DNA of 64,000 nucleotides, taken from positions 1 to 64,000 of the forward strand of contig NZ_JAAOIW010000023.1 in NCBI RefSeq assembly GCF_011440305.1. The letters are read 5' to 3'. Below the pieces are notes generated by a model. The model saw only the letters and a list, made by a program, of their open reading frames with translations, ran no database searches and had not been told where the DNA came from. This document shows positions 36,490-45,862 of the stretch, piece after piece (positions within the stretch are counted from its first letter, which is position 1; each line of letters starts with the position of its first letter). The translations under genes and the position numbers were made by a program. The DNA is from Paenibacillus agricola (GTDB lineage Bacteria > Bacillota > Bacilli > Paenibacillales > NBRC-103111).

Positions 36490-36648
36490 CTATTCCAACT
36501 CAGCCTCATAAAACAGCTCAATATCCTCAATCACCTTTTGTATCTGCTCATTGTCATCCTTAGCTTCTTCTTCCCCAAGCACGTTTACCTTCTCGGCTTG
36601 CATCCCTTTAAGGAACCGTATAACCATATTCACCTTTACCTTGCCCAT
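36490..36648 (-). CDS. Small acidic protein after the methylase, 52 aa
   Basis: Begins MGKVKVNMVIRFLKGMQAEK and ends EDIELFYEAELE; ATG follows GGTGATGGGGAG, 20 bases past the methylase stop, so it is co-transcribed and probably coupled. No family recognised. A degraded copy at 3226-3340 shows it belonged to the ancestral module. Confidence 0.65.
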   Translation of the reverse strand: MGKVKVNMVIRFLKGMQAEKVNVLGEEEAKDDNEQIQKVIEDIELFYEAELE

Positions 36649-36668
36649 CTCCCCATCACCCTTTCGGT

Positions 36669-37937
36669 TTAGTCAGCACATGATACCTCTGAGCTTACCG
36701 ACTCAGCAAGAACTTCTTGATAGCTTACCTTCTTACCATTCCGAATCAAATACACACCACTGTCGCTACCAACACGCTCAATATAACGATTCACAATTAC
36801 ATCTGCATATTTCTCATCCAACTCCATCGTATAGCAGATTCGATCCGTATCCTCACATGCGATTAGCGTACTTCCTGAACCTCCAAATGAGTCGAGGACA
36901 ATATCGCCTAACTTGCTGGAATTTTTAATCGGATATGAAATTAACTGTACGGGTTTCATAGTTGGATGATGCTCATTTCTAAATGGACGATCAAATTGCC
37001 ACAGTGTAGTTTGCTTCCTATCCGAGTTCCAATAGTGTCCTGCAGTCGGCTTCCACCCCACCAATACAGGTTCGTGCATCCAATGATAATCCTGCCTACC
37101 CATCACCATTGCTTGTTTAGCCCAAATACAACATTGGGATAATTTGAACCCTGATTCTTTATGAGCCTTCCTAAAGTTCAAACCTTCGCTATCAGCATGG
37201 AACACATAAATACTGGCTCCATCATCAGCCACTTCATACATCCGAGTATATGCTGCCAATAAAAACTCATAAAATTGCTCATCGTCCATCTTATCATTTT
37301 GAATTGTTAAAGCATCCTTTGTACGGCCTGTGTAATCCACATTATATGGTGGATCGGTGACAATTAACCTGGCTTTCTTCCCATCCATCAACGTTGCCAT
37401 ATCCTGTTCATTCGTTGCGTCACCTGCTAATAATCTGTGCTTACCAAGCAGCCATATATCACCTTTTTGTGTAATTGGATTCTCTAGCAGAGCATCATCA
37501 ACATCGAATTCATCTTCATCCGGCTCATTGTCCTTATGTAATTCGTCGAACAGCTTCTCAGCTTCTGAGAAATCAAATCCAGTCAACTCAATATTGTAAT
37601 CGTCCGTCTTCAACTCTTCCAATAATCCAGCCAACGCATCAAAATCCCACTCACCTGTAATTTTATTTAACGCAATGTTCAAAGCTTTCTCTTTCGTCTT
37701 ATCCACATCAATCAGAACACAATCTACTTCTTCGTATCCGAGTGCCTTCAATACTTTAGCTCTCTGATGACCGCCCACAATTGTGTAATCGCTATTACAA
37801 ATAATGGGTTCACAATACCCGAATTCGACTATACTATTCTTAATCTTCTCAAACTCTGGATCGCCAGCCTTCAAATCCTTCCTCGGATTATATTCAGCAT
37901 GAACCAGTTGATCAATTTTCAATTTTATAAATTCCAT
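36669..37937 (-). CDS. ParB-like domain plus DNA N6-adenine/N4-cytosine methyltransferase
   Basis: About 422 residues from ATG 37937 (SD AAAGGGGAA). The N-terminal ParB/Srx-like domain (YNPRKDLKAGDPEF, CEPIICNSDYTIVGGHQRAKVL) is followed by the beta-class methylase with motif IV DPPYNVDYTG and motif I LDSFGGSGSTLIA near the C-terminus. Phage enzymes of this architecture modify phage DNA to escape host restriction; with a type I system nearby that role is plausible. It lies 3' of the helicase and polymerase genes. Its catalytic half is nearly identical to the fused ORF at 3688. Confidence 0.9.
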   Translation of the reverse strand: MEFIKLKIDQLVHAEYNPRKDLKAGDPEFEKIKNSIVEFGYCEPIICNSDYTIVGGHQRAKVLKALGYEEVDCVLIDVDKTKEKALNIALNKITGEWDFDALAGLLEELKTDDYNIELTGFDFSEAEKLFDELHKDNEPDEDEFDVDDALLENPITQKGDIWLLGKHRLLAGDATNEQDMATLMDGKKARLIVTDPPYNVDYTGRTKDALTIQNDKMDDEQFYEFLLAAYTRMYEVADDGASIYVFHADSEGLNFRKAHKESGFKLSQCCIWAKQAMVMGRQDYHWMHEPVLVGWKPTAGHYWNSDRKQTTLWQFDRPFRNEHHPTMKPVQLISYPIKNSSKLGDIVLDSFGGSGSTLIACEDTDRICYTMELDEKYADVIVNRYIERVGSDSGVYLIRNGKKVSYQEVLAESVSSEVSCAD

Positions 37938-37965
37938 TGTATATTCCCCTTTTCTGTATAAAGCA

Positions 37966-37992
37966 AAAAGAACCCTAGCCATTAGAGAGTTC
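37966..37992 (-). terminator. Intrinsic terminator just upstream of the methylase gene
   Basis: Minus-strand GAACTCT/AGGGTTC stem followed by TTTTTGC, ending about 30 bases before the methylase start. The 37993-38460 stretch upstream has no gene that I can support. Confidence 0.65.
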
Positions 37993-38463
37993 CTGTAGTA
38001 TTGCTATGCTATTTAAAATTTAGGCATTTTGAACCACCAATTAACTTGTTCATATTGCATCCGAAAAGTCCAATATTTTAAATTGTTGTACCATTGCATT
38101 TATTCTCAACTCCCATAGTTTTTATTGGCTGCTGATTACCCTTTACTATGTTACGAATTAAATGAACCATACGACACGGCTCCGATAATTACAGTTATAA
38201 ATTGGCAATCTAAATAAACAATTATTTTTCATCACACAATTGCCTATCTACGGGCTGACAAGCCCGATCATATTAACAAATACAATTATGATTATTACTT
38301 TGAATCCGATTCAGAAAGGTATCCAGTTTATCATTTATTCATTCAATTGATTTTTGAACATTCTCCAATCCGCTCAATATTTTGAATTATATTTAATATC
38401 CTTTTATTTACAAATTATAATCCTTGTGATATATTTATGTCTGTTGGGAAGCACCCACAAAGA

Positions 38464-38492
38464 AGAGCCTTAGGAAAGCATCCTGAGGCTCT
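38464..38492. terminator. Hairpin terminator downstream of the helicase gene
   Basis: AGAGCCT...AGGCTCT with an inner TAGG/CCTG pairing; CTTT follows on the plus strand and CTTCTTTG on the minus strand. It is placed 230 bases past the helicase stop. The stretch 38493-38719 has no gene. Confidence 0.55.
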
Positions 38493-38719
38493 TTAACGTT
38501 TTATATCGATAGTTCACATGGATAATCAATTTATATAATATAAATCTAAGTGCCTGCTGCAGAAACGAAGATACCGTTTCTTTGCGCGCCCCACCAATCC
38601 AAGGAAGTTCACCTTGGAGTTGGCGTATGCGGTGTTGTGTTTAAGCTTTCAATCTATCACCACATGAATTATATCTATATAAGTTATATAGTAATATTTC
38701 GTGTGGTATTCAAACTCAA

Positions 38720-40521
38720 TTATGAGATTATCAAAACCCTCTTTCGTTGACCAAAGTTCGTCCTATAGGCAACATCAATATTTCGTTCAATAATTATCTT
38801 ATCATTTTTAATCTTTTCCCATAGCCTGTAAAAGTTTTTATGGTCATATAAGCCTTGGCATAATGCTTGTATCTCATATTCCCCACAATTCAATCCTGCT
38901 ATTTTTTCAAGGATTAAGCTTGCAGCAGATTTATCTTGGCGCTTGTCCTTGTTATAACCTTTCTGTTCTCTTTTCTTTCTCTTCTTCTCCCGTACCGACT
39001 CAAATTTGCAATCCCCCTCAATGACACCATTAAGCTGCTTTAGAATCATTTTATGCACTCTATCATTATTATTTATGATGTAAACATCTGCTTTTTTATC
39101 AGCATTTTGTTTTCCTCTTCCAATTCTCTTTAAACCTTGGTAGATATTACTGACAATATCGGTTATTCGAAGTTTTTCAAGATCTTCATTTTTAGTGAAA
39201 CCCATACCCTTATTTATTTTTTGTATGAACAAATCATCATTTGTTAATTGCTCGCTTGTATAAAACATGTACATAAAGGCGTAGTAAGCAAAGCTTATAT
39301 TGGGTGTATGAACAATGAAGCATTTATTATAATCCTCCCAATCATTTTTACCTCTCATTGCTTGAAAATTAGACATACTGATATCTAGTTTTCCCAATTC
39401 TTTTGGATGGTCTTTTTCAAGTGCATCTATATCTTCATCACAACCAATGAGAAATATTTTATCTCCCTCAGATGTATTTTCTTTAATCAGCTTCATCACA
39501 TCTTTATAAAAGTAATCATTACTATGCTTCGCATATCCTGTACTATTTTGCTTGATAAAATTGATTGTCCAGTTAGCATGATCAAATATTCGTTCGGAGT
39601 TAACCACTTCAAAAATATTGGAAGTCTCATACATATGATGAAATTTTGCAGATGCATCAAGTAAGATATTATTGTCCAGAAGGAAATAACCAATTTTATC
39701 ATTGTAAGTGTGCAATGTCTTATTACAGGCGATTACTTTAGGATTATTATAATATCTTTTCAACATCTCCAATTTCCCAATGACGTGTACGTTACCAGTC
39801 GTAATCCCGAACCTATTTTTCAAATGTCTTAAATAGTTTTTTGTGAATCTAGCCTCTTTAATAAGTGATATTAACTCGTTAATACGACTCTCCACATCTT
39901 TATCTTCAAACAAGAAAAATTTCATCTCATTTTCAATGTATTTATTTTTCTCCACTTCAATATCCGCGATAATATTTTTATACATACTTCCTAAATCCAA
40001 TTGAGTAACTGTATCAAATATTTTAAATTTTACAGATATTTCATTGAGTATTTTCTCCATTGTATAGATTGAATCAGAGTTCAATATTTCCATCGAGAGC
40101 AAATTTAATTCTTCATCAATAATCAGGTTTGTTCGCCCTTCAGTGTACTTCTTCCGTTTTTCACGATCCTTGCATAATTGTATATACTTAGAATGTGTGA
40201 TAACAACAACACTATGATCTCGTATTTCATCCTCATTTATTTTCTTATTCTCGGAATGAATAGCCAATGCATCTGGAACACCTTTAGCGATTCTGTTCAC
40301 TTCAGTAATGAATTTACAAACAACCAGAGATCGGGTAAATGGACGGTGTACTTTCATTGATTCCAACGTTTGAATTAATGTTACCGTTTTCCCTATATTT
40401 GCTTCAAATGGAAACACTTTAATTTTTCGATTTCCGTTTTCTCGAAGTAGTCTGGTGCAAGTTGTTTGGCAAGGAGAGCCAATTGTAATTTTCTATTTTG
40501 CTCATATGTTTCGATCCCCAA
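38720..40521 (-). pseudogene. SF2-type helicase, frameshifted near its N-terminus
   Basis: From GTG 40417 the frame encodes 565 residues: a degenerate Walker A (FPFEANIGKTVTLIQ), Walker B NLIIDEELNLLS, and motif VI IYQGLKRIGRGKQN. However, that GTG has no SD. A TTG at 40521 follows AAGGAG and reads ETYEQNRKLQLALLAKQLAPDYF up to about 40445; one extra T there would join it to RENGNRKIKVFPFEANIGKT. The gene therefore looks broken by one base, or is misassembled there. It probably unwinds nucleic acid alongside the phage polymerase encoded upstream. Not present in copy A. Confidence 0.65.
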
Positions 40522-40538
40522 TTATTATGAACTCCTTC

Positions 40539-40730
40539 CTAGCTGATTACTTTATCTTTAAAATTAGTGTAAGCTTCCATTGCTCGTCTCAACTGTGGAG
40601 AATCCTTGAAGATGAATATTTTACGGTTGGCATCCTTCAAATCCATTTTTTCACCAAGCTTATGAAACCGATTAAACATCAACCATCCTGCCATCCGAGA
40701 TTGAGTAATAACAATAGTTTTATTTTCCAT
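40539..40730 (-). CDS. DUF5659-like small protein, 63 aa
   Basis: Start ATG 40730 after GGAGGTCGAA: MENKTIVITQSRMAGWLM, then KDANRKIFIFKDSPQLRRAM. This matches the short phage DUF5659 pattern (VIT..xMAGxLM, then a Phe-rich strand and a helix). Function unknown. It sits between the polymerase and the helicase genes, so all three are likely one transcript. A longer frame to 40832 lacks an SD. Confidence 0.65.
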   Translation of the reverse strand: MENKTIVITQSRMAGWLMFNRFHKLGEKMDLKDANRKIFIFKDSPQLRRAMEAYTNFKDKVIS

Positions 40731-40815
40731 TTCGACCTCCAATATTAAAGTTATCAGAATGCGAAATATACAACATTCCGCATTCCGCTCTACTGCCTGA
40801 CAAGGCCCAATTATA

Positions 40816-43800
40816 TTAACCTTTAATATCAACCTGACATTTTATTGAAGCTTTACCTGTCTTCACAATTTTCTTAATGGTTATTTCCTTACCCATATAA
40901 TTTTCCAGCATCGTATCGCCTTCTTTTCGTACTATACTGAGTCCTTTCGCGACTCCTAGCCAACCACGATCATCGAACAGCGTGTACGTTTGCCCCAATA
41001 TTATTTTTGCCACCTCATCAGGACTCCATGGTTCCTTATCACCGCTAAGCAATGTAACTTCGTAATCGATCAGGTTTTTCAATATGGCTTCCGATTTCTT
41101 AAGATATTTATCAGGGATGCTCATGTCTTTGCCTTCTGGAAATTCAAGCTCATAGGCTTCATGTTTAGTTACAGCGGTGTAATACTCGCCTAGCCATTCA
41201 AAAGTGTTATTATCAGCAAATTCTGTTAAATGGATATATACTTTATCCCGATCTTCATAGTTAAGTTGGATATTTTGCAAAATGCCTTCGCTGGCCACAA
41301 CCCAACAGAAGGAGTAATTCGTATTGTCATTTTTCGCTTTTGAATCTACATAGGTCATTCTGACGGTAGCTGAAGCTAGTAGGGAGGGACAACTACAGAT
41401 TTCCTCTGCTTGCTCCTTGGTATCCCGAAACAGCTCTGCGAATTTATCATCCATTTCTTTCCTTAATCGCTTATGCCTCTCATCCGAAGAGTACCTATTT
41501 AGGCTCAGCTTTTGCTTAGTTAGAGTTCTATTCTTTTGCAGAAAAGTAGAGTAAGTGTCCTGTAAGGCGGCAATAGTTTGATCGATAATGGTCGTATCCA
41601 GGTTGGGATTCTGATAGTACTGATAAATATTTTGGAATTTATGCCTTTGGATCTTACTATCCGTTTTTTCAATCATGATTCGATTTACATACGCTTTGAA
41701 CTTTTCCATCACAATAGAAAAATCATCCAAAGCAGAAGTATGTTTCTTATCCTTGTTGTACTCAACACCATCCTTAAATTTCATAAACTGTGGTTTCCAT
41801 TTGCCAAATTGATACTCAATCACATCAGGGATGACTACTTTATCGAACAGACCAGACTTAGATGCATCAATACAGAGTCCCTGTAAATACTTCATGATCG
41901 CAATCGGCAGTTTATATTTCATCAAATTCCGTTCAGCATTGGCTATATTTTCGATGGTCGTATTCATATCCGTAATTTTGCCTGTTTTATCTTCGGAACG
42001 GATAATAAAGTCGATTACATTTTGTTTCGTCCATTTCTCCGATTCAGCAGTAGCTTTATCCGCATCATTGACTTGAACAGCAGAGTCAACAATATAATCG
42101 TGAAGGGTTACTTTGGATTGAAATGGAAATCGTCCTTCGAAATGTTTCTGAATATTTGCATTCAATTCTTCGAGCAGATTCTTGCCGTGCTTCTCACTTT
42201 TTTCGTTATTCAACACAAAATTATATTGTTCAAGATACTCGATTCTGGTATCTACAAAATTCCTCTCCGTTGAAAGTACGAGCAATTCATCGCCGTCTCT
42301 GTCTGCACCCCCAAGACGATCTGGCTCCGAGCCGAGGGGGAGCTGCACAATATTATTAATATGACGTATGAATTGAGAATCTTTGCCACTGTAATCTATG
42401 AAATTTGTTCTAGTAATTTCGCTGAATGACATAATCGGATTTCTAGCAAATAATTTCTCCCCCGTATTCTTTCCACCACTGTAACATTTCTTTGAATCAA
42501 GAAAGCCTTTACCCTTATAATCCCAAGTACCTTTATCCTCTGCCGCGGCGTAAGATAAGAATGCTAAGATATCTTGAGTTACATACATGTATTTGGCTTC
42601 CAGATAAAATTTCCCTAAACACATTTCATCGATTTTGTGATCAATGACATCTTTGATGGTTTGCATTACCTTGTGTTCAAAGACCATTTTTTTATTGAGA
42701 TGAATCGCCTTAATCGCATCACTACAATTCTTTCCGATCCCATTATCCGAATTTTCTTTATAGACCAAGTTTAGAAATGCTTCGAGATACTGGATATCAT
42801 CCCAATCGATTTCATCCTTACGATAGATGCTTAACGTTCTGTGGATCATATCGCCAAGGGTATTAGACAAACAAAAAACATCACATGGATGTAGATCGAG
42901 AGCCAACAATAATTGATACGATGATTTTCGATATTCTTCATGGATAGGTTTAGCGATATTTGAAATGCCAATAGCATCGTAACCATACTCAATAAGTTTG
43001 GATTTGTAGTCGGCAATAGAAGGGAATAGCCACTGTTTATCTTCCGAACCATCTGGCTTCAGCCCCACAACGTCTAACTTAGCTTTAAAGGTGGACTCCG
43101 TGGTCAAAATATCAATCTTGTCTGTATAATGCCATGCTCCAAATATATCTTTGATTTTTCTAATCTTTTGCTTAGAGAAATAACCTCGAAAATCGACACA
43201 TGGAAAGAAGCCCTTTATGGTTGGCAACCTCAACTGATATCCAGTTATAGGAAAGCCAGTTTGTAAGAATTTCTCCATACTCTGACCAAGTTCTTTGGAA
43301 ACTAAGCCCATACCATCGAACACGTTCTCCATAACTTGATAAGCTTTCACTTGAGAAAGCTGTAATCCAGTTGACCATTCGGTAATTGGGACATCTCTTC
43401 TCTCATATTGCTCCGTTTGGTCGATAGTCCATACTGGAACATGAGTACCATCTTTCTTGATTATCTTCCAATCTGGTTCGATGAGAGCTTTTAAACTTAC
43501 TCGTCTTCCCTCTTTCCCCCAGAGACCGACAGTTTTGTATTTTTCTCTGTCTTCAGGTGCGATCTTAAGCTCCAGCTTATTTTCTTTGACTTTCTCTAAT
43601 ATTTTCTGGTTCTCCTTATTAAATTCTTTCTCTGATTGTAGATACTGTTGAAGATCAGCATATACGGATTCTTCCTCTGGAGTACGAGTGTATGGCTGAA
43701 TCATCTCCACATCTTCAACGACAGGTATTTCTTTATCTGGAATGATGCAAATATTCAGTTTATTCATATCAACAGGATATAGGTATACATCTGTCGTGGT

Positions 43801-44340
43801 TAGCGCGTTACGAGTAAGATTTTTAGATACTGTGCATTTGGTAGGCTCTGTACCAAGGGAAACATGGCGTTTCAATTCCTCGTAATATTTATCGAGAACA
43901 AATAGTTGACGGCATTCTTTGTTTTGGCTTCCTGATAGAACATTATCCAGGAATACAAACTTATGAGTGCTAATGACTTTCCCCGATTCAGAATGATAAT
44001 TGGCGTTATAACCTTCGTTCAGCAGTTTTGCTAATTTTCCATTCGTCTCACTGGATCTGCTTCGACCAGTTTCAATCGTCATAATGGGAAGGACATTCTT
44101 CTTTATTTTTACTGAAGCTCCACTTTTCGACTTCGTAAGCGAACCATCTTCATTTTTCTTATGCTCAATCTCTGCTTCATACTTACGTTTCATAATTTTT
44201 TCGTTCAGGATGTAGTACATAAGAGTTTCAGTTGCTAGTTCAGCAGAATCTAAATTATATTCCAGTGAAAGTGCCCCATCCTGCTCTTTAAGATCATCGA
44301 GATCGTATTGCCATAAGTGATACAGACGTTTAGTGATCAA
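40816..44340 (-). CDS. Single-chain DNA-dependent RNA polymerase, YonO/RdRp-like family
   Basis: 1174 residues from TTG with GGAGGT. The C-terminal half carries the signature of cellular RdRp/YonO enzymes: ARNPIMSFSEI (about 632-642), then IVQLPLGSEPDRL, then GGADRDGDELLVL with the metal-binding DxDGD at 680-684. This is the double-psi-barrel active site shared with the beta' subunit. SPbeta YonO, a single-chain polymerase that transcribes phage genes without sigma, is the nearest characterised relative; this protein is about 270 residues longer. The N-terminal 350 residues have no recognised domain. The segment NVFDGMGLVSKEL (about 339-351) is conserved with the decayed paralogue at 5190-6563. 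All active-site Asp residues are intact. It lies upstream of DUF5659-like, helicase and methylase genes. Confidence 0.85.
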   Translation of the reverse strand: MITKRLYHLWQYDLDDLKEQDGALSLEYNLDSAELATETLMYYILNEKIMKRKYEAEIEHKKNEDGSLTKSKSGASVKIKKNVLPIMTIETGRSRSSETNGKLAKLLNEGYNANYHSESGKVISTHKFVFLDNVLSGSQNKECRQLFVLDKYYEELKRHVSLGTEPTKCTVSKNLTRNALTTTDVYLYPVDMNKLNICIIPDKEIPVVEDVEMIQPYTRTPEEESVYADLQQYLQSEKEFNKENQKILEKVKENKLELKIAPEDREKYKTVGLWGKEGRRVSLKALIEPDWKIIKKDGTHVPVWTIDQTEQYERRDVPITEWSTGLQLSQVKAYQVMENVFDGMGLVSKELGQSMEKFLQTGFPITGYQLRLPTIKGFFPCVDFRGYFSKQKIRKIKDIFGAWHYTDKIDILTTESTFKAKLDVVGLKPDGSEDKQWLFPSIADYKSKLIEYGYDAIGISNIAKPIHEEYRKSSYQLLLALDLHPCDVFCLSNTLGDMIHRTLSIYRKDEIDWDDIQYLEAFLNLVYKENSDNGIGKNCSDAIKAIHLNKKMVFEHKVMQTIKDVIDHKIDEMCLGKFYLEAKYMYVTQDILAFLSYAAAEDKGTWDYKGKGFLDSKKCYSGGKNTGEKLFARNPIMSFSEITRTNFIDYSGKDSQFIRHINNIVQLPLGSEPDRLGGADRDGDELLVLSTERNFVDTRIEYLEQYNFVLNNEKSEKHGKNLLEELNANIQKHFEGRFPFQSKVTLHDYIVDSAVQVNDADKATAESEKWTKQNVIDFIIRSEDKTGKITDMNTTIENIANAERNLMKYKLPIAIMKYLQGLCIDASKSGLFDKVVIPDVIEYQFGKWKPQFMKFKDGVEYNKDKKHTSALDDFSIVMEKFKAYVNRIMIEKTDSKIQRHKFQNIYQYYQNPNLDTTIIDQTIAALQDTYSTFLQKNRTLTKQKLSLNRYSSDERHKRLRKEMDDKFAELFRDTKEQAEEICSCPSLLASATVRMTYVDSKAKNDNTNYSFCWVVASEGILQNIQLNYEDRDKVYIHLTEFADNNTFEWLGEYYTAVTKHEAYELEFPEGKDMSIPDKYLKKSEAILKNLIDYEVTLLSGDKEPWSPDEVAKIILGQTYTLFDDRGWLGVAKGLSIVRKEGDTMLENYMGKEITIKKIVKTGKASIKCQVDIKG

Positions 44341-44544
44341 TTTGTTATGACCTCCAATTTATAAGTGTAAAAAAAGAATAATTTACTATACAATTTCATT
44401 TGTTACTTTCAGAAAAATATCCACCATTTTAAGCATCATTATTCCAAAACCCTTATAGAACAAGGGATTCTTGATATTTCCTACTTGTTATCTACTAATT
44501 TAATAAAAGAAAAAATATAAAATTTGATGATTTTCACTTGTGTT

Positions 44545-44563
44545 TTAACGCGAATCGTGATAA
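44545..44563. promoter_or_regulatory. 19-bp dyad, candidate operator upstream of the polymerase gene, copy B
   Basis: Identical to the dyad at 6764-6782 and lying in the same place in the leader. Flanking conservation extends from about 44380 to 44650. See that entry for the symmetry. Confidence 0.5.
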
Positions 44564-44602
44564 ATTTAAAAAGTAAAAAATATTAGATTAGTGTATTTTC
44601 CT

Positions 44603-44670
44603 TTAAAGTATGCAATTTTCCGTTTTAAAATAGACTTTTAGATTAAATGGATGCATAAAAATACCTCCTC
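44603..44670 (-). promoter_or_regulatory. Leader peptide candidate (17 codons) with perfect SD, copy B
   Basis: GAGGAGGT, then ATG at 44656 and a 17-codon frame MHPFNLKVYFKTENCIL ending in TAA at 44603. In copy A the frame closes after four codons. The SD and the first four codons are conserved, the rest is not. Confidence 0.4.
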
Positions 44671-44735
44671 AAATGGAAATAGGATCATAAACGTGTAACA
44701 GTTATTGGGCATACTAATTTAATATAACATGCGGC

Positions 44736-44763
44736 AAACCTCAAATGATAGAGGTTTTTTTGA
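44736..44763 (+). terminator. Plus-strand intrinsic terminator in the polymerase leader
   Basis: AAACCTC/GAGGTTT with loop AAATGATA, then a T-tract. It points against the polymerase gene, so it would stop antisense transcription; as a hairpin in the minus-strand RNA it has no T-tract. Confidence 0.55.
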
Positions 44764-44797
44764 GTTTATAGATCATTTGGAATATACACATAGAGAA

Positions 44798-44828
44798 GAA
44801 CCGAAGGCGATGTGCTCTCGGTTCTTTT
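44798..44828. terminator. Hairpin terminator in the polymerase leader, copy B
   Basis: GAACCGA/TCGGTTC with TTTTG following on the plus strand; counterpart of 7018-7049. Confidence 0.5.
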
Positions 44829-44896
44829 GTTGTAAAATTATAAGTGTGATTTATATTTATTGCTTCTATTATTCAAATATTATGACGCAATATTAT

Positions 44897-44925
44897 AACT
44901 CCAAGACAAGATTCAATAAATCCCT
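44897..44925 (-). pseudogene. 3'-end scar of a YdbC-type gene
   Basis: About 30 bases resemble the last codons of the YdbC gene at 8406 (minus-strand reading ends NxLNGLEL there), placed directly before the 61-residue gene. This indicates that a YdbC copy was deleted from this module. Confidence 0.4.
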
Positions 44926-45110
44926 CACACAATCCAAAACTTGCAATTCCCCCTCAGATAGTAGCTTCCATCTATCTTCACGGAATCTTCAGTAAACTTC
45001 TCAACTTTGCCAACTGTATCTAACTCTCCACCAATCCAAACCTCAATATTCCTTTGGAAGGTTATTGAGCGTTGAAAGTCGGTATCTAGCTTGCATGTTT
45101 TTCTGATCAT
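44925..45110 (-). CDS. Hypothetical protein, 61 aa
   Basis: Starts MIRKTCKLDTDFQRSITF and has IEVWIGGELDTVGKVEKF, DSVKIDGSYYLRGNCKFWIV; a small beta-rich protein, probably an SH3-like or Sm-like barrel by pattern, but no family was recognised. A copy with an internal 11-base deletion is at 7634-7808. It is located directly downstream of the 125-residue gene in both modules. Confidence 0.6.
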   Translation of the reverse strand: MIRKTCKLDTDFQRSITFQRNIEVWIGGELDTVGKVEKFTEDSVKIDGSYYLRGNCKFWIV

Positions 45111-45142
45111 AATATTCCATCTTTTTGTAATTCATATAAATA

Positions 45143-45520
45143 TTACTCAAATGGCTTACCCGTCAATTTATGAATAACTTTGCAGAACCTCTTCCATTCT
45201 TTTGGATAATCATTACTTCCTGATTTTTCGATACATATATCATCAAATTCAATATCCAGACTCCACTGCGTTCCATCAAGTGTATTAGGGTCGATATACT
45301 CATTCTTCCAGCTCAAAATACGAGATTTACTCAATGCTTCTCTAAATGTATTCATACTCTCAATATCCAACTGTAAAATTAAACCAGGTTCAAAATCATC
45401 TCCTCTTGCCTCCCAAGTTATTTTACCTCTATCAAATTCGACTTCGACTGTATAGCTAGTACCAAAATATCCCCCAACAGATGCAACTATTCGTTTAATA
45501 TTTTCATATTCCGTTTTCAT
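45143..45520 (-). CDS. Hypothetical acidic protein, 125 aa
   Basis: ATG follows GGAGAGG. Sequence MKTEYENIKRIVASVGGYFG ... SMNTFREALSKSRILSWKNEY ... LDGTQWSLDIEFDDICIEKSGSNDYPKEW. The size, acidity and WSLDIEF block resemble single-domain immunity-type proteins, but this is a guess. The homologue at 7840-8217 is truncated by a stop. Both pairs (125 aa + 61 aa) keep the same order, suggesting a two-gene cassette. Confidence 0.65.
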   Translation of the reverse strand: MKTEYENIKRIVASVGGYFGTSYTVEVEFDRGKITWEARGDDFEPGLILQLDIESMNTFREALSKSRILSWKNEYIDPNTLDGTQWSLDIEFDDICIEKSGSNDYPKEWKRFCKVIHKLTGKPFE

Positions 45521-45617
45521 AAAATCTACCTCTCCAATTTAAATCAAGCCATAAATGATACTGCCGTGATCATTTAATTTTGTCCCGATAAAAATAAAAA
45601 ACCGAAGGCGATAATAA

Positions 45618-45670
45618 CCTCCAGTTCTATTTTCTAACAATATTCAGGGTAAAGCAACAATTTTCCAGTT
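45618..45670. repeat. Intergenic repeat, copy 3 of 3 (shorter)
   Basis: Matches the first two thirds of 7543-7620. It sits downstream of the hairpin GAACCGAAGGC/CCTCCAGTTC. The rest of 45521-45862 has a short GATA tract (about 45809-45828) and no gene. Confidence 0.6.
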
Positions 45671-45862
45671 ATCATATAGATATAGGTTAGAGGGAATGTT
45701 TAAATCGATTATTCAAAATATCAATAAACTTTCTATGCATAAATGCATTATCTTCCACATTTGAGATCGTTCGATGATGCTAGACTAGATGGGAAGTTTC
45801 TCGATTTAAGATAGATAGATAGATAATGAGTTGAATCCATTCTCTTTGGTCTATTGAAGATG

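Noticed and set aside
38720-40417. Helicase starting at GTG 40417 as an intact gene
   Set aside because: No SD before this GTG, and a protein-like N-terminus with its own SD lies upstream in the neighbouring frame, so a frameshift explains the data better.
45809-45828. GATA tandem tract as a functional repeat
   Set aside because: Only about four units; fits simple-sequence slippage in AT-rich intergenic DNA.
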